This document shows positions 46,811-59,250 of a DNA stretch of 64,000 nt, piece by piece. The translations under genes and the position numbers were made by a program. The stretch spans positions 1,674,001 through 1,738,000 of the forward strand of contig JBAJFE010000060.1 in the NCBI GenBank assembly GCA_037903355.1, read 5' to 3'. Within the stretch, counting starts at the first letter, position 1, and every line of letters begins with the position of its first letter. This stretch comes from Trichuris trichiura. Taxonomy: Eukaryota; Nematoda; Enoplea; Trichinellida; Trichuridae. The notes beneath the pieces are model-generated. The model made no database searches. It had not been told where the DNA came from and was given only the letters and a program-made list of their open reading frames with translations.

Positions 46811-48864
46811 CCTGAAAATGCAACAAAGGCCAATGCCGAACGCCTACGTCTAAAGCGCTTCAAAAGATAACTATGGTATACTCGAATTACCAAAAAAAAT
46901 CGCTTTTAAACATAGCGTTTCTAAGCCGTTTTGAACATGTTCAAGCGTACGTATGATACAAAAAAAACAAAATCAAATTAAGTCGCTAGTAAACATATCG
47001 GATGCAACGAAGAAAATTATAATCTAATAATTTTTATAAACATTTGTTCAAAATCCACGCGCTACATTTGAAGTAACGTTAACATAAAAACAAATTTTTA
47101 AATAGATACAGTAAGCTTATGTGAATGCAGGTAACGCTCTAGTCAAACGTGCGGAAGAAAGTTCAGCCACGTCGTCTGACGAGAAGGGACGTTGAATAGA
47201 AAACGTAGCAACACAAATACGCAAGCTTTGGAAAAATAATAGCATCAGCTTATGCGTGAGGACAAGTAGCTGGTTGATTAATTTAAAAACTTTAATAATA
47301 AAACATTCTCCTCCTAGCAGCTAAAAGAAAAAATATTAATGGGTTAAAGGGATGCGCATTTAGTTTATTTTTTGAAAAAAAGTTATAATCGATTTGTTGG
47401 CCACTGACAGATGCTATTGGAGCAACTCTTTTTCTTCATACGTTAGTCAACGACTTTCAAAGCCTATTGGTGACATTACTAGCACTGCTGGCTGCAGCGA
47501 GTTCCTTTGCTTAAGTGCTATTGTTTACAGACGAGTTTAAAAACCGCCCTCTGTCTCCCTCGTGACCATAACGACCACGCAATGGCCAAAGATTTTGCGT
47601 AGCTCATATATCTCGCTAAAAAAAGGATCGAAAGGAAACTGCCAACATTTTTAGCTCCTCTAACTACAGTTAACACCTTAATTGGCAGTGCACTTAAACA
47701 GTGTTGGCTGAACATTAATCTAATGCGTAATTGTCAGTCCTAAATAGCTGAAACTATGACAACAGCTTCCGACGTATCAACCAAAGAAAGAGATAATAGT
47801 ATCCTCAAGTTAGATAAGTCCTAAAAAAAATTTACATATGCAAATGGTTAAACGAGAAATCGCCCGCTTAAGAGTGAACGCGCTTACCTTAGTCATCAAT
47901 AGAGGAATGTCGATCGCCTCGTGACTGTTAGTTTAACTTTGCGCGTCTTCTAGTCGCGCGCGCCCACGATATTGCTGCTTTATAAACGTGGCGCCAACAA
48001 CCGGCTAAAGTCGATGAGAATAAAACATCTAAACCGGATTGATGGCTGTAGCAAGCTAATTGGTCACCCTGGGAATCCCCTTCGGCAATGTACGTTACAT
48101 GACAAGCTGTCTGATAATGCTTACGCAACGAAGGCCTGCCTGTCGCCTGAATCATCAAGGAGAGGGCTTATGTCTACTGAAAGCCACTTGAAAGCCAGTC
48201 GTCTTATCTGCACAAAAGACGGCAGAAGGCCACTTAACTATCCCGAAAATAGTCGTGCTGAAAAAAGAGACTTATAAGGACTTTTTTGCTCAGTAACGGG
48301 AAGTAGTTAACCTTTATGCACAAGCTCATTGAATACAAGTACAACTCTCCTGTTTCATCACGCTCGTAAGAAAAAGAATCCCGAAAGCTCGAATCCCGAA
48401 TGGCCAAAATACCCGGACGGTAAGAAAAGTGGTATGGATTTAATTATCCAAATCAAAAGTTCTCAAATAAGAACGATTTCTAAGGGAAATCGAATCCCGA
48501 AAGTCTGAACCATTAGTTATGATGCTTTGGAAGCCTGATTGACCAATCGCTGACGTCAAATGGCTTTATTGTAGCGGCTTTAAACGGGGGATATTTTTCT
48601 AACATAACGACGACCTTGAAACTGTAAAGATGAGCCTTAAAGCTGCTTGCTTCTCGGCAGTTAGCGGCCATAAGGACTTCCTAACTATAGCTAGCGTCTG
48701 GCTTGATTTCGACTTTCGGTTTAGGATACAAGTTCGATCAGTTAATTTGCATAAATTGTAAATTCCTACTTTAAACTTACGTAGGTGTAAAGGCCTTTAT
48801 TTTCAGCTCGTTTTAAGACGCAAAGAACCAGAGCGGCTCGTCGAAGCGAAAAGCAGCAGTCGCC
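46811..48864. other. Spacer upstream of EAAT and of the 48.9-kb gene
   Basis: About 2 kb that should contain the missing first exon(s) of the transporter and both promoters. A degenerate dispersed word (TACAGTAAGC...GAATGCAGG) lies near 47107-47131. No other feature is supportable. Confidence 0.35.
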
Positions 48865-49529
48865 ATGAATGATACGGACGATAGTTTCTTCGTACTCGGG
48901 GCGCGCCTGACAATTGAGGGCGGATACGCTTGGGACGTATGGACATTCATATGGGAACAAACCGCGGAAGTGAACGCGACAGCCGCAATTCTTCTAATTG
49001 AAATTTTTGTTCCGCTTGCGTACCTGCTTATCTTTGGCTGCAGTACAGTAAGCTGAATTTGAATTCAAATTTTGCGAAGAAAAAAGCTAACCGACGCGCT
49101 CGCAGGTAGGCAAAACGATCAACTTTGTGGCAAAGCATAGCAACAGCATGGCGGTGGTGCTCGAGCTGAACGGACTGATCTTCAATGCCTACTGTATGGA
49201 ACTTTCTTCGATTCCTAAAAAGGAGGTAATCATAAACGCCTGCTCTCAAGTGCGATTATTTACTTCCGGGCAATCTGTTTAAGATGTACGCGCTGGTGAG
49301 CGACCAGCAAAAGAGGCGTATGGACTACGTGAAGCATCAGCTTCGATTTCACCCGGCCAAAATAGGCAAACAAGCGTTGAGCATATTTTTGGAAAAGTCC
49401 AGTTTTCCGCTGCAAGGTTTCTGGCTTTACTGGGATTTGGCCAACAAAGTTGTCTGCCCGCCGATGCCCAACGAAAAGGAAGAAAACACGCTGTCCGTAC
49501 TTTCCGACGCCAATATGCCTACAACCTAA
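48865..49529 (+). CDS. Unrecognised three-exon protein with one membrane segment (182 aa)
   Basis: Exons 48865-49047, 49106-49225 and 49284-49529 (TAA) join in phase (61 + 40 + 82 codons) across two 58-nt introns. The product opens MNDTDDSFFVLGARLTIEGG. It has one strong hydrophobic stretch (AAILLIEIFVPLAYLLIFGC), then VGKTINFVAKHSNSMAVVLE and a soluble C-terminal part (QQKRRMDYVKHQLRFHPAKI, FPLQGFWLYWDLANKVVCPP). I do not recognise the family. Clean phases and conserved-looking Trp/Tyr-rich blocks support a real gene. An acceptor-like TTATTTTCAG lies upstream of the ATG. Confidence 0.6.
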
Positions 49530-50142
49530 GTAAGAGAAAAAGCTTTTCTTAATATCCTAATGCTAAAGCTCTTGCAATGACACAGAGTAAAATTTACATT
49601 CCGGCCGGTCTTTGCTGCTTAGCCGCTGGTGCTGCACAGGCATTGTACCTGCTTTTCATCATTTACAGTAAGATTAATTGCGGGTTAATTTCCGAACGCC
49701 GCGTAATGCGCGTAAAAATTTTTTACCTGTCCATATTTGGTCATCCGCTTTTTAGCTTAAGCGGGGCGCGCAGCCAACTTGTTCCAACGACCTCTTTCTA
49801 CGCAATAACTTGTTGCGCAGTGATTTAAAGGCACATCATTGACGAGATATAGTCGCGTGAATGAAAGTTGGACGCTTTTCTACGGCCCCTACTCACAAAC
49901 GGTAACGGTTTTGAATGGACGTATGCAAATTAGCTCTTTTGGCTAGGCGGAAAAAGCACATCAATTGAGTTTAGTTGAAGGCGGACGATCTTGCAACGTT
50001 AAATGTGGCCAAGCAACGCGACAAGGAATGAGAGAGAGAGAGAGAAAGAGAGGTGATAACAATGATGATAAAACCACGTGTGCGTGTGTCTGTGTGCGTT
50101 ACGCGAGTGTAAATGGTGCAGTCAAAAATCGTCGCCTCTTGC
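49530..50142. other. Spacer between convergent genes, possible small membrane frame
   Basis: A frame at 49577-49828 (83 codons) starts MTQSKIYIPAGLCCLAAGAA and is hydrophobic, but no family or splice evidence supports it. A (GA)n run lies near 50030-50052. Otherwise empty. Confidence 0.3.
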
Positions 50143-53034
50143 TTACGTCATAAACTGCATAACGGCACGCGAAAAGTAGTTGAGCGAAGCCTGAAAGCGC
50201 GCCTCGCTGATGAGCATATTGACGTGAACCTGAAGAGCAAAAAAAGAATCGATGGAGAGCTCATTAGCATAATAATAATAATAAGGCACCTTTTCGGAGA
50301 AACTGAAATCAACCATAACACTTTCGCGCAAGTTAACAGTAACCCGTTCGGGCAAACAGGCCGACGTCTTAATGAACGTCTTCATGCGACGATCCAACAG
50401 CTTATTCACTTCCGCGTAGTTGTAGTCGTCGTAACGAATGCCGAAAAGACTAAGTATATAGTTCCACACGGCCACGCGATACTTAGTCGTGTCCACGTCA
50501 GCGTGACTGCCCATTCTGAAAAAGTGATGAATGAGCGCGGTGATAGCAGCGCCCTCTATCGTTTTGCGTACGTTTTGTAGGTAAGCGCTTGGGCAATGGA
50601 AAATCCGTGATCAATCAAATCGATCAGCTCGGTGCTGTTTACCAGCTGCCCAAAGACGCCGAATCCCTGATTTTCCCAGCTGAAGTCCTGCAAATCATTT
50701 TCAACTCATTAGCATAAAGAGAAGATTAGCATTATGCAAATAAAGGAGACTTACGTGAATTTTTAAAGTGGGCGAAGCGGCGTGGTTTGCTCGATTGAAA
50801 AAATCCTCGTATCGATAGTTCAAAGCACCCGTAAAAGCACCGCATCCGAGATCGCATTCCGAGCCTCCTCCATTCATGCGAGTATTCTCTACTACAAACG
50901 TTATTTTATGAATGGGACAGTCATTGAGCACTTTTTTTTTACGTGGAAGACTTTGTTCATCGTGGACGCTATTGAATACTCGAATTTTCTCTTCGGTCGA
51001 TCCATTCGGTTCGCTGCTGGCAACGTTCAATTCTTGAAGTTGGGCCAGCAAGGCGGGAACGCGCCCGGAGCTGCTGCTGCTGCTGCTATCGCTTTGCCTC
51101 TTAGCAGCAGTGGAGGTGGGTCCTTTGAACGATCGGCGCGAATCGAGGCTGTTGCATCGAGGTAACGTTAACGGCTGTTCGGCTTCGCCATTCATCGCCG
51201 CGACAATTTGAAAATCCGAATGAACGCCGCACGCGTGAATGAACGAACACAACGAGTGCGTACGACTCAGTATCAATGCGCCGCAAACCAGTTCATTCAA
51301 CGACCAATTCTTCGAATTGCCGACGCGGCAAAGCTCCTAGAAACGCAACAAACATTATTTATTCCGGAATAAATTCAAAATAGAATCCAACATCCAGCGC
51401 GACTTAGTAGGAAATCAATTCATGCAACATGTGTCGCGCAGCGTCACTACAAGAGAGTAATTTGCATAAAAATATCAATGCCCACTTTGAATTTTAAAAA
51501 ACGAAACGTCACGGAGGGTTTTGCCTTGTTTTTTCATTGGCTACCGTACGCCTACGCACGAATTCAGGTTACATTAAAAGTTGACGAGTTGTTTATTCAA
51601 ATTTTTCCCGCAAGCGGCAGTAGGCTTCACGAAATTCAATCATTTTAGCATGGAGAGTAAACTGATTATCAGCAAAACCTTTTAGGGTTACGATAGGCTG
51701 CGAATAGAAAAGGCGTTGGAAAAAAAAGGTCCCTAAAAAGGCGACTAAGAAAGAAAAAGGGAAAAGCTAAAGTAGAAATTGCAACCCCAATCTTTTTTTC
51801 TATCATTTTAAAAGCGTACAATTTGAATAAAGCAATAGTAAGCCTGTAAAAGGCGGAAAAGAGAAGATTTTGAATTGCGGTTACGAAAAACAAAAGGAGA
51901 ATAGAGCTTGCCTTTATGTGAGCAGCCTCCGTTAGCCATGGGCGATGCGCAAGTACGCGATTGATTTCGTCAAGGTGCTGAATCTTCTCCGAAGCTTTGT
52001 GCAAACCTTTCAGCCATTCCGGATCGCCTCCCGCGCGCAAAAATTCCGCCTTGTGAACAGTGATCAGAAATTCGCAGTGATGACGACAAGCGGCCTGAAA
52101 GCGAATCAATATCAGCAAAGGACTCGAAAATGCCAAAATTTCTTTTCGAACGCGGTTCAAGATGCTAATATGGCTTAGAGGCTTTTGAGTCATTAAAAAT
52201 CAAATTTTCCATCAAGCAGAAAGCGAGATAAAGCGATGTTACAAAGAAAAAAGGCGCGAAAATTATGGACTACCTACAGTAAACTGATTTTCAAGATCGT
52301 TAGTAAAAACAAACTTAATAACCAGCGAAAGGCCCTGGAAAATTTAGTTTTCTCAAAATTTGAAGGCGAGGAAAAATAAGAAAAATTATTTTTTCTAAAA
52401 AAATAGCGACTTTTTGGTAGCCTGATAATAAGTAAGCATAAATGAATGGACAATTGGTTGAGCGCGTTGCTACGCGCTAAAACGCTGAGCGGGCAAGTGA
52501 TGTCAAATGGCAAAATCGCTTACTTAATAGTAAATAACCGCTTAGCTACGATTCGATTGATCTCTTAAGGACTCAACTTGGCTGCATGCATTATTCACTT
52601 ATTCGGCGTAGTGGATGCTCCATTCATTGTTGCAGAAAGCAATCAGCTGCTCAATCTGCAACGCGTCAAGTCGGAAGTACATTACCAAACGCGTGCAAAA
52701 GCATATAACAAATAGGCACAACGGCAACGAAGTGATCAATTGATTAATCGAAGGTGAATAAAATGGCCAATGCCTAACGGTGGGCAACTCAATGATCGAC
52801 AGGAGAGCATAACATTAAATCTTAAGGAGCGGACGGATACGTTTCTCAAGCCAGAAGAAGGAAAGAAGCAGAAAAAACGCTTACCATAAGAGCTATGTAC
52901 TGACGATGAGCTATTGGCAATGGGCCTTCTCCATAAAACATCGAACTGAGCATTTCGCGCACGTTCGAGCAATAGCCTTTGTGCAATTCCAAACAGCTGA
53001 GCAAAGGTTGCCATATCTCCCAATTTTCCTCCAT
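50143..53034 (-). CDS. SESN: Sestrin
   Basis: Sestrins are stress-induced inhibitors of mTORC1 acting through GATOR2; they have an alkyl-hydroperoxidase-like N-domain and, in SESN2, a leucine-binding C-domain. The start is at 53034 just after an acceptor (CCTCTTTTAG|CC ATG): MEENWEIWQPLLSCLELHKG, then GPLPIAHRQYIALM. The oxidoreductase segment is CRHHCEFLITVHKAEFLRAG with LAHRPWLTEAAHIK. A Ser-rich linker (near 51060-51100) is followed by HADVDTTKYRVAVWNYILSL, FGIRYDDYNYAEVNKLLDRR and VHVNMLISEARFQASLNYFS, ending MQFMT at 50143. The catalytic Cys and His are kept; the family Tyr two residues after the Cys is Phe. In the leucine pocket the SESN2 Arg390 and Glu451 equivalents are present, but Trp444 aligns with Met. 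A 60-nt intron between SEK and VHVN has no stop and keeps frame. Confidence 0.92.
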
Positions 53035-54844
53035 GGCTAAAAGAGGAAAAAAGGCGTTAAGCAAAGAAGCGGTTTGCAAACTAAATCGGCCAGCCAACAA
53101 AGCCCATTGCAATGGAACAAATCGAATAAAGCCGAAAGCGTGCGCGCCGTATCGAACGGTTGCGTTGTTTTTATATACAGTACACAAGGGGTTAGTACCT
53201 GCGCTTCATTAATACTGCATTCCCCTTTATCCGATCTATTGAGCCGAAAGTTTACTTTTTCAAAGCGACGCTTAATTTCAAATGGATTTTGTTGCTTTGT
53301 TTTGACCATCCAATCAAAAAGCGAACAATTTTTTTGCCGTCCGTCGAATTTCCCGTAAGCGTAAGTTGCTGTTGGGAAAATTTCATTGTTTTGCCGGTTG
53401 AAATGGCCGTCAGCTAGCCGAGCGCGGACGCAACTTTGCAATCGCGAAATGTTGTCAATGTCAACTGCGCTTTGTGTTTGCTCTTTGTTTTTACGCGGAC
53501 GGTAAATTGTATTATTGTAAATTCCGCGTTAACGGCGGTTGCTCGAAGAATTTTTCGAAAGTCAAATGAATAATTGTTACTTTTCTTGGCGCGGCGGTTA
53601 TGATTAGAAGCAAGCGACGAAAAAGGGCAGAAATTAGCGTAAATCCTTTTTTAGCAATTTCCTTAGGCGATAGAGCCTTTCGCGGCTCTGTGAAACTTTT
53701 ACGCGAAGAGATGAATTAAGTAAAATTCGTGACGGGAATTTTGGCAGGCAGCGCTGTTTCTGTGTCGCTCGTAAGATCAATGGCGAAAGTGAGTAAAGCA
53801 GCCAAAAAAACAGGTATTTCCCCTTATGTATAAGCAAACGTTGGATTTCATTTGTTGGTTAATTTATTTTCTCGGAAACCTTCCGGTTCTACGAGAGCAG
53901 TTCTACGTGCCATGGAGTTCATTGGCTTTATTTTCCTTTCCTTTACGTTTCATTTTCGTCAATGCCTTTTGCTTATCTTCTTATAATCCATTTTGTTAAA
54001 AGCAACTCTGTTTTCATGTTTGTTTCTTTTTTTTTAGAAAAATACATCTTTGCTATGCAGCTGAGCTTTTGAAGAAATTTTAGCTGTTTGAAAACGTTGC
54101 ATTATCCGATTTGTACAACTTTGTAGGCCAGGAAGGTCCGCAAGTCTCAAAGCCATTTCTCTTAGCAAATATGCGTCTGTACGCTTAGTTTTTCGGTTGT
54201 TTTGTTTGTTTTTCTTTGAAAGAATTTCCGAGTCGCCTAAAGGGAGAGTTTCTGTCGTAATTTATCCAACTTTTTTCGCCCCCGTTTTCTGACAGCTTTA
54301 CTTTCGCGCTCGCCAAGCGTTGGCCTTTCAGCCTACGTTAGCTTTACGTCCGCAGCTGTTTGACAAATTTTATTCCGTTCATACGTCCATTGCGGTTGAT
54401 TGCAGGAACGTAACCGCGGCTATAGTCCAACCTTGGCCATCAAAACCCAATGTTGTGTAAACTTCAATTTTTCTCTTTTAAACGCAACATACGTTGTCCA
54501 ATAAAAATAAGCGAGCAGATTTTTTGACTTTCTACTAATAATTTGGCGTTTTGTAGTTGCTTTTCGTTTTGCTGCTTTTTACCGTAGCACTAACCCATTT
54601 TGCCACACTTTCGCGCTCATTTCCCTCGCCGTTAGCTTATTGCGCATCATTAGTGCCTTTATCTTAAGCGCCGACAACCGGAAAATTGTCCTAAGCTCGT
54701 TTTTCCAGTTATAATTTTTTGTCTTACTGTAGCTTTAAATGAAGGGTAGGTTCGTAGATTTAGCTTTCTTAATCTTAATGTTCTTCGACGTTTCGCGAGC
54801 TACAAGCTTATAGAGCTGTCTTAAAAAACGTTAAATCATTTGTT
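53035..54844. other. Spacer upstream of sestrin
   Basis: Upstream and 5' region of sestrin. A long open stretch at 53037-53441 on the minus strand shows no sestrin similarity and is probably 5' UTR or promoter. T-rich DNA follows. No other gene is seen. Confidence 0.4.
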
Positions 54845-55560
54845 CATAATGAAAAAACTTTATTACGGAACGGTTCCCGTTTATGTGTATAGAAAAGAGA
54901 CTCCGGAGCTTTCGGGTCATTCGAGACCCATCATCAGCGGTCTAAAGTTGTAAATATGATTTTTGGCAGCGAATGCCATCTATCGTTTCCGAGGATTTTA
55001 AAGCGGGCATTTTTAAAGTTTTCCGTTGGTAGGTTTTCGCATTTGAGTCTGTCAGCGCAATTCTTTTTCTTGTTCCGTATGGCTTCTAGACTGTCTTCAT
55101 TGGTTGTTTCGAACATTCTTCTTTGTTGTTAAATCGCTGTTTTTCCATATTGCACTCATTTTTCTTCTTCTTTTTCCTTTTTCTTTTTCTTTCTTTGTTC
55201 CATATATATTGCAATCTTATCCATTTCTATTTGTTCTAATTATTCGTTTTTTCTTCTTTCCCGGTTTTTGTATTTTTCATCTGTTGAGTGAGCAACAATT
55301 ATACCGCGTCACAATATTTTCATAATGAAGAAGTTTATTACGGATAATTCCGGTTTGTTCTGTATATGTAGAATAAATCCGGAGCTTTCAGGTCATTCGA
55401 GACCCGTCATCAGCGGTCTTAGGTTGTAGCAACAACCTAAGACCGCTGATGACGGGTCTCGAATGACCCGAAAGCTCCGGAGTCTCTTTTCTATATACAT
55501 AAACGGGAACCGTTCCGTAATAAAATTTTTTCATTATGAAAATATATGGTACCGTACCAA
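54845..55560. mobile_element. Fold-back insertion with three hammerhead-like motifs, PLE-1 related
   Basis: The left arm (54848 to about 54960) and right arm (about 55430-55545) are inverted copies (AAAAAACTTTATTACGGAAC / GTTCCGTAATAAAATTTTTT). Hammerhead-like cores are on the minus strand at 54931-54937 and 55407-55413, and on the plus strand at 55446-55452 with GAAA at 55470-55473. Interior sequence (GTCAGCGCAATTCTTTTTCT, GGTTGTTTCGAACATTCTT) is shared with the loop of the 39.6-kb element in the opposite orientation. It includes a minus-strand remnant frame (ENLPTENFKNARFKI) also found there. A pyrimidine-rich stretch fills 55130-55290. Confidence 0.8.
55379..55480. repeat. Near-perfect palindrome of two head-to-head hammerhead-like motifs
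   Basis: Arms 55379-55427 and 55432-55480 (49 bp each) are reverse complements with one mismatch around a 4-nt centre. Each arm contains a full CTGATGA...GAAA core, so both strands would transcribe one ribozyme-like motif. A transcript through both would instead fold into one long hairpin. Confidence 0.9.
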
Positions 55561-56911
55561 GACACCACGTTTTTAACTCATTTGTTTGCAAAATGGGGAA
55601 AGTAAATTTTCAACTCTTTTCAATAGGCGGTTCTCTTGGCTAAGTTGGTTACGAAAAGCCTGTACGGCTCTGTTTTGTAAAAAGTTTAAATTATTCATTG
55701 ATCTATCTGTTTTTTTTGCGGCTTACGACTGTCGAAAAATTATTATTTTGTCAATAGTTATTGTTTCTTTAATGATTAGTTGGCGTTTATCTTCATACAG
55801 TCATTCGGAAATATTCCGCTGTTTTTTGTTAGATTTTACGATTTGAATAATGCGAGTCGTCGTCAAAAAATAAGAACGATTGTTTCGAGCTAACCAAATC
55901 AAAATTTAACAATTGCGTTATTGGTCAGTTTGCTTTGCGAGTGAACAAATATTATTGATATGCCATTAGAAGCAACTTTGTGAGGAAGTCTATTGCCGCT
56001 TAGTGTTACGTGGCGAATTGCGGCTAGAGGCTACCATTCAGCTAATGCGGAAGCGGTATTCTTTCTCTTCTAGTGAATATTGAACGGACGTCAGCCTATC
56101 GAAGAAGAGCAGGTTTCAAACTGTGTCAAGCGTCCCTTGGGAATAGGAAGTCATTTTCTTCCTTTTTTGACTCATTTTATTTGCCTAAGCCTGCAAAGAA
56201 ACGAACTTTATGGGCTCACTGCTGTACGCATAGTATACTGTATACTTTTTCGCGTAGAACCATCGTCCGGGTTTTTCGTATATTCGAACAAGTCTTATAT
56301 TCTGTTAAATGGTTAAATGCGCCCATTTGAGGTTTAGTTTTTGCTAGGACGCACGTTTCAACCGTTTTTTAAAGCCAATGCAATTGTAAACTTTTAAGCC
56401 GCATTTTTTGTTTTTTTCTCTTTTATATTTTAACTATTACTTTGTCTACGTAACACTGATGTACGCAACTTACGGGAAAACGACCTTAAAAGCTTGTTTA
56501 GCCGCTGAGATTGAGCCTAGTTCTTACTGTAGAGTGTTTTCAGGTTCTATTCGCAATTCGTATTCTTATTTGCTAATTTTCCAGCGACATTGTCGTCGTA
56601 CGCCTAAGTTTGCCCTCCGATTATTCAAAACACTTTTTTAAAAATAAAAGCGCAAGTCGGCGATTCCAATTAAAAGCGTTGGGATTGGTTAGCGAACGTT
56701 GTCGGCCAAAGTCATTTCCTCAACTTCGCAAACGTCGGCTGAAAGCTTTGGCTATTGAAAGCTCTTTTTATTCGTTGCGTTTTTGCGCGAGTCGAGTAAT
56801 CCATAGCTTTTCATTTAGCATTACCTGAAAGTTACCGTCGAGATGTTGGACTTCTGTTTTTTTCAGAATTTGAGCAAAATCTTTTGCTCTTTGGAATGTA
56901 GCATTTGGCGG
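55561..56911. other. Spacer upstream of Csk
   Basis: No convincing exon is seen. I searched for an SH3-coding exon of Csk here and found none that I could recognise. Several open stretches (near 56073, 56408, 56610) are unsupported. Confidence 0.35.
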
Positions 56912-58867
<1,956 letters not shown>

Positions 58868-59250
58868 CAATATCCTCGGCTAATCGATCGACGGCAAGCT
58901 CATGACGTCACTGACAGAAGGAGATGGAGGGAGTTTGTTGGAACATTGCCAATTTGCTGTTTCAAGTTTTTCCTACATGTAAAGGGCCAATTCGTAGCGT
59001 AGTCGACGACTTCGCTTTTGCAGATTGTGAGCTTTAATAAATCTGCGCTTTAGCAAATGGTTTTTCACTTTTTTCCTCAAACTGTTTTGCAAGACCAAAT
59101 TATCTGAAATGTTTTTCTTTCTTCCGTATATTCTTCGTGCGAGAGAGAGAGGTGTGCTTGCATGATTGTTTATGATGTATATTGTTTTGTTTGTTTTAGC
59201 TTTAACGGTTTATTTTCCCGCTTGATCTCTTCTTGCCTAATCGCGGTGCA
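58868..59250. other. Spacer between Csk and MTMR10-like gene
   Basis: A 383-bp gap between two same-strand genes. AATAAATCTGCG near 59035 could be the Csk polyadenylation signal. It must also contain the next promoter unless the two genes are co-transcribed. Confidence 0.4.

Noticed and set aside
47928..48277. Overlapping frames on both strands
   Set aside because: No splice signals or conserved motifs; judged chance frames in the transporter/48.9-kb gene spacer.
53037..53441. 134-codon minus-strand frame upstream of sestrin
   Set aside because: No sestrin similarity, and an acceptor lies between it and the sestrin ATG, so it is more likely 5' UTR or promoter.
54934..55116. 60-codon frame with ENLPTENFKNARFKI as an independent gene
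   Set aside because: The same segment occurs in the 39.6-kb fold-back element, so it is a repeat remnant.
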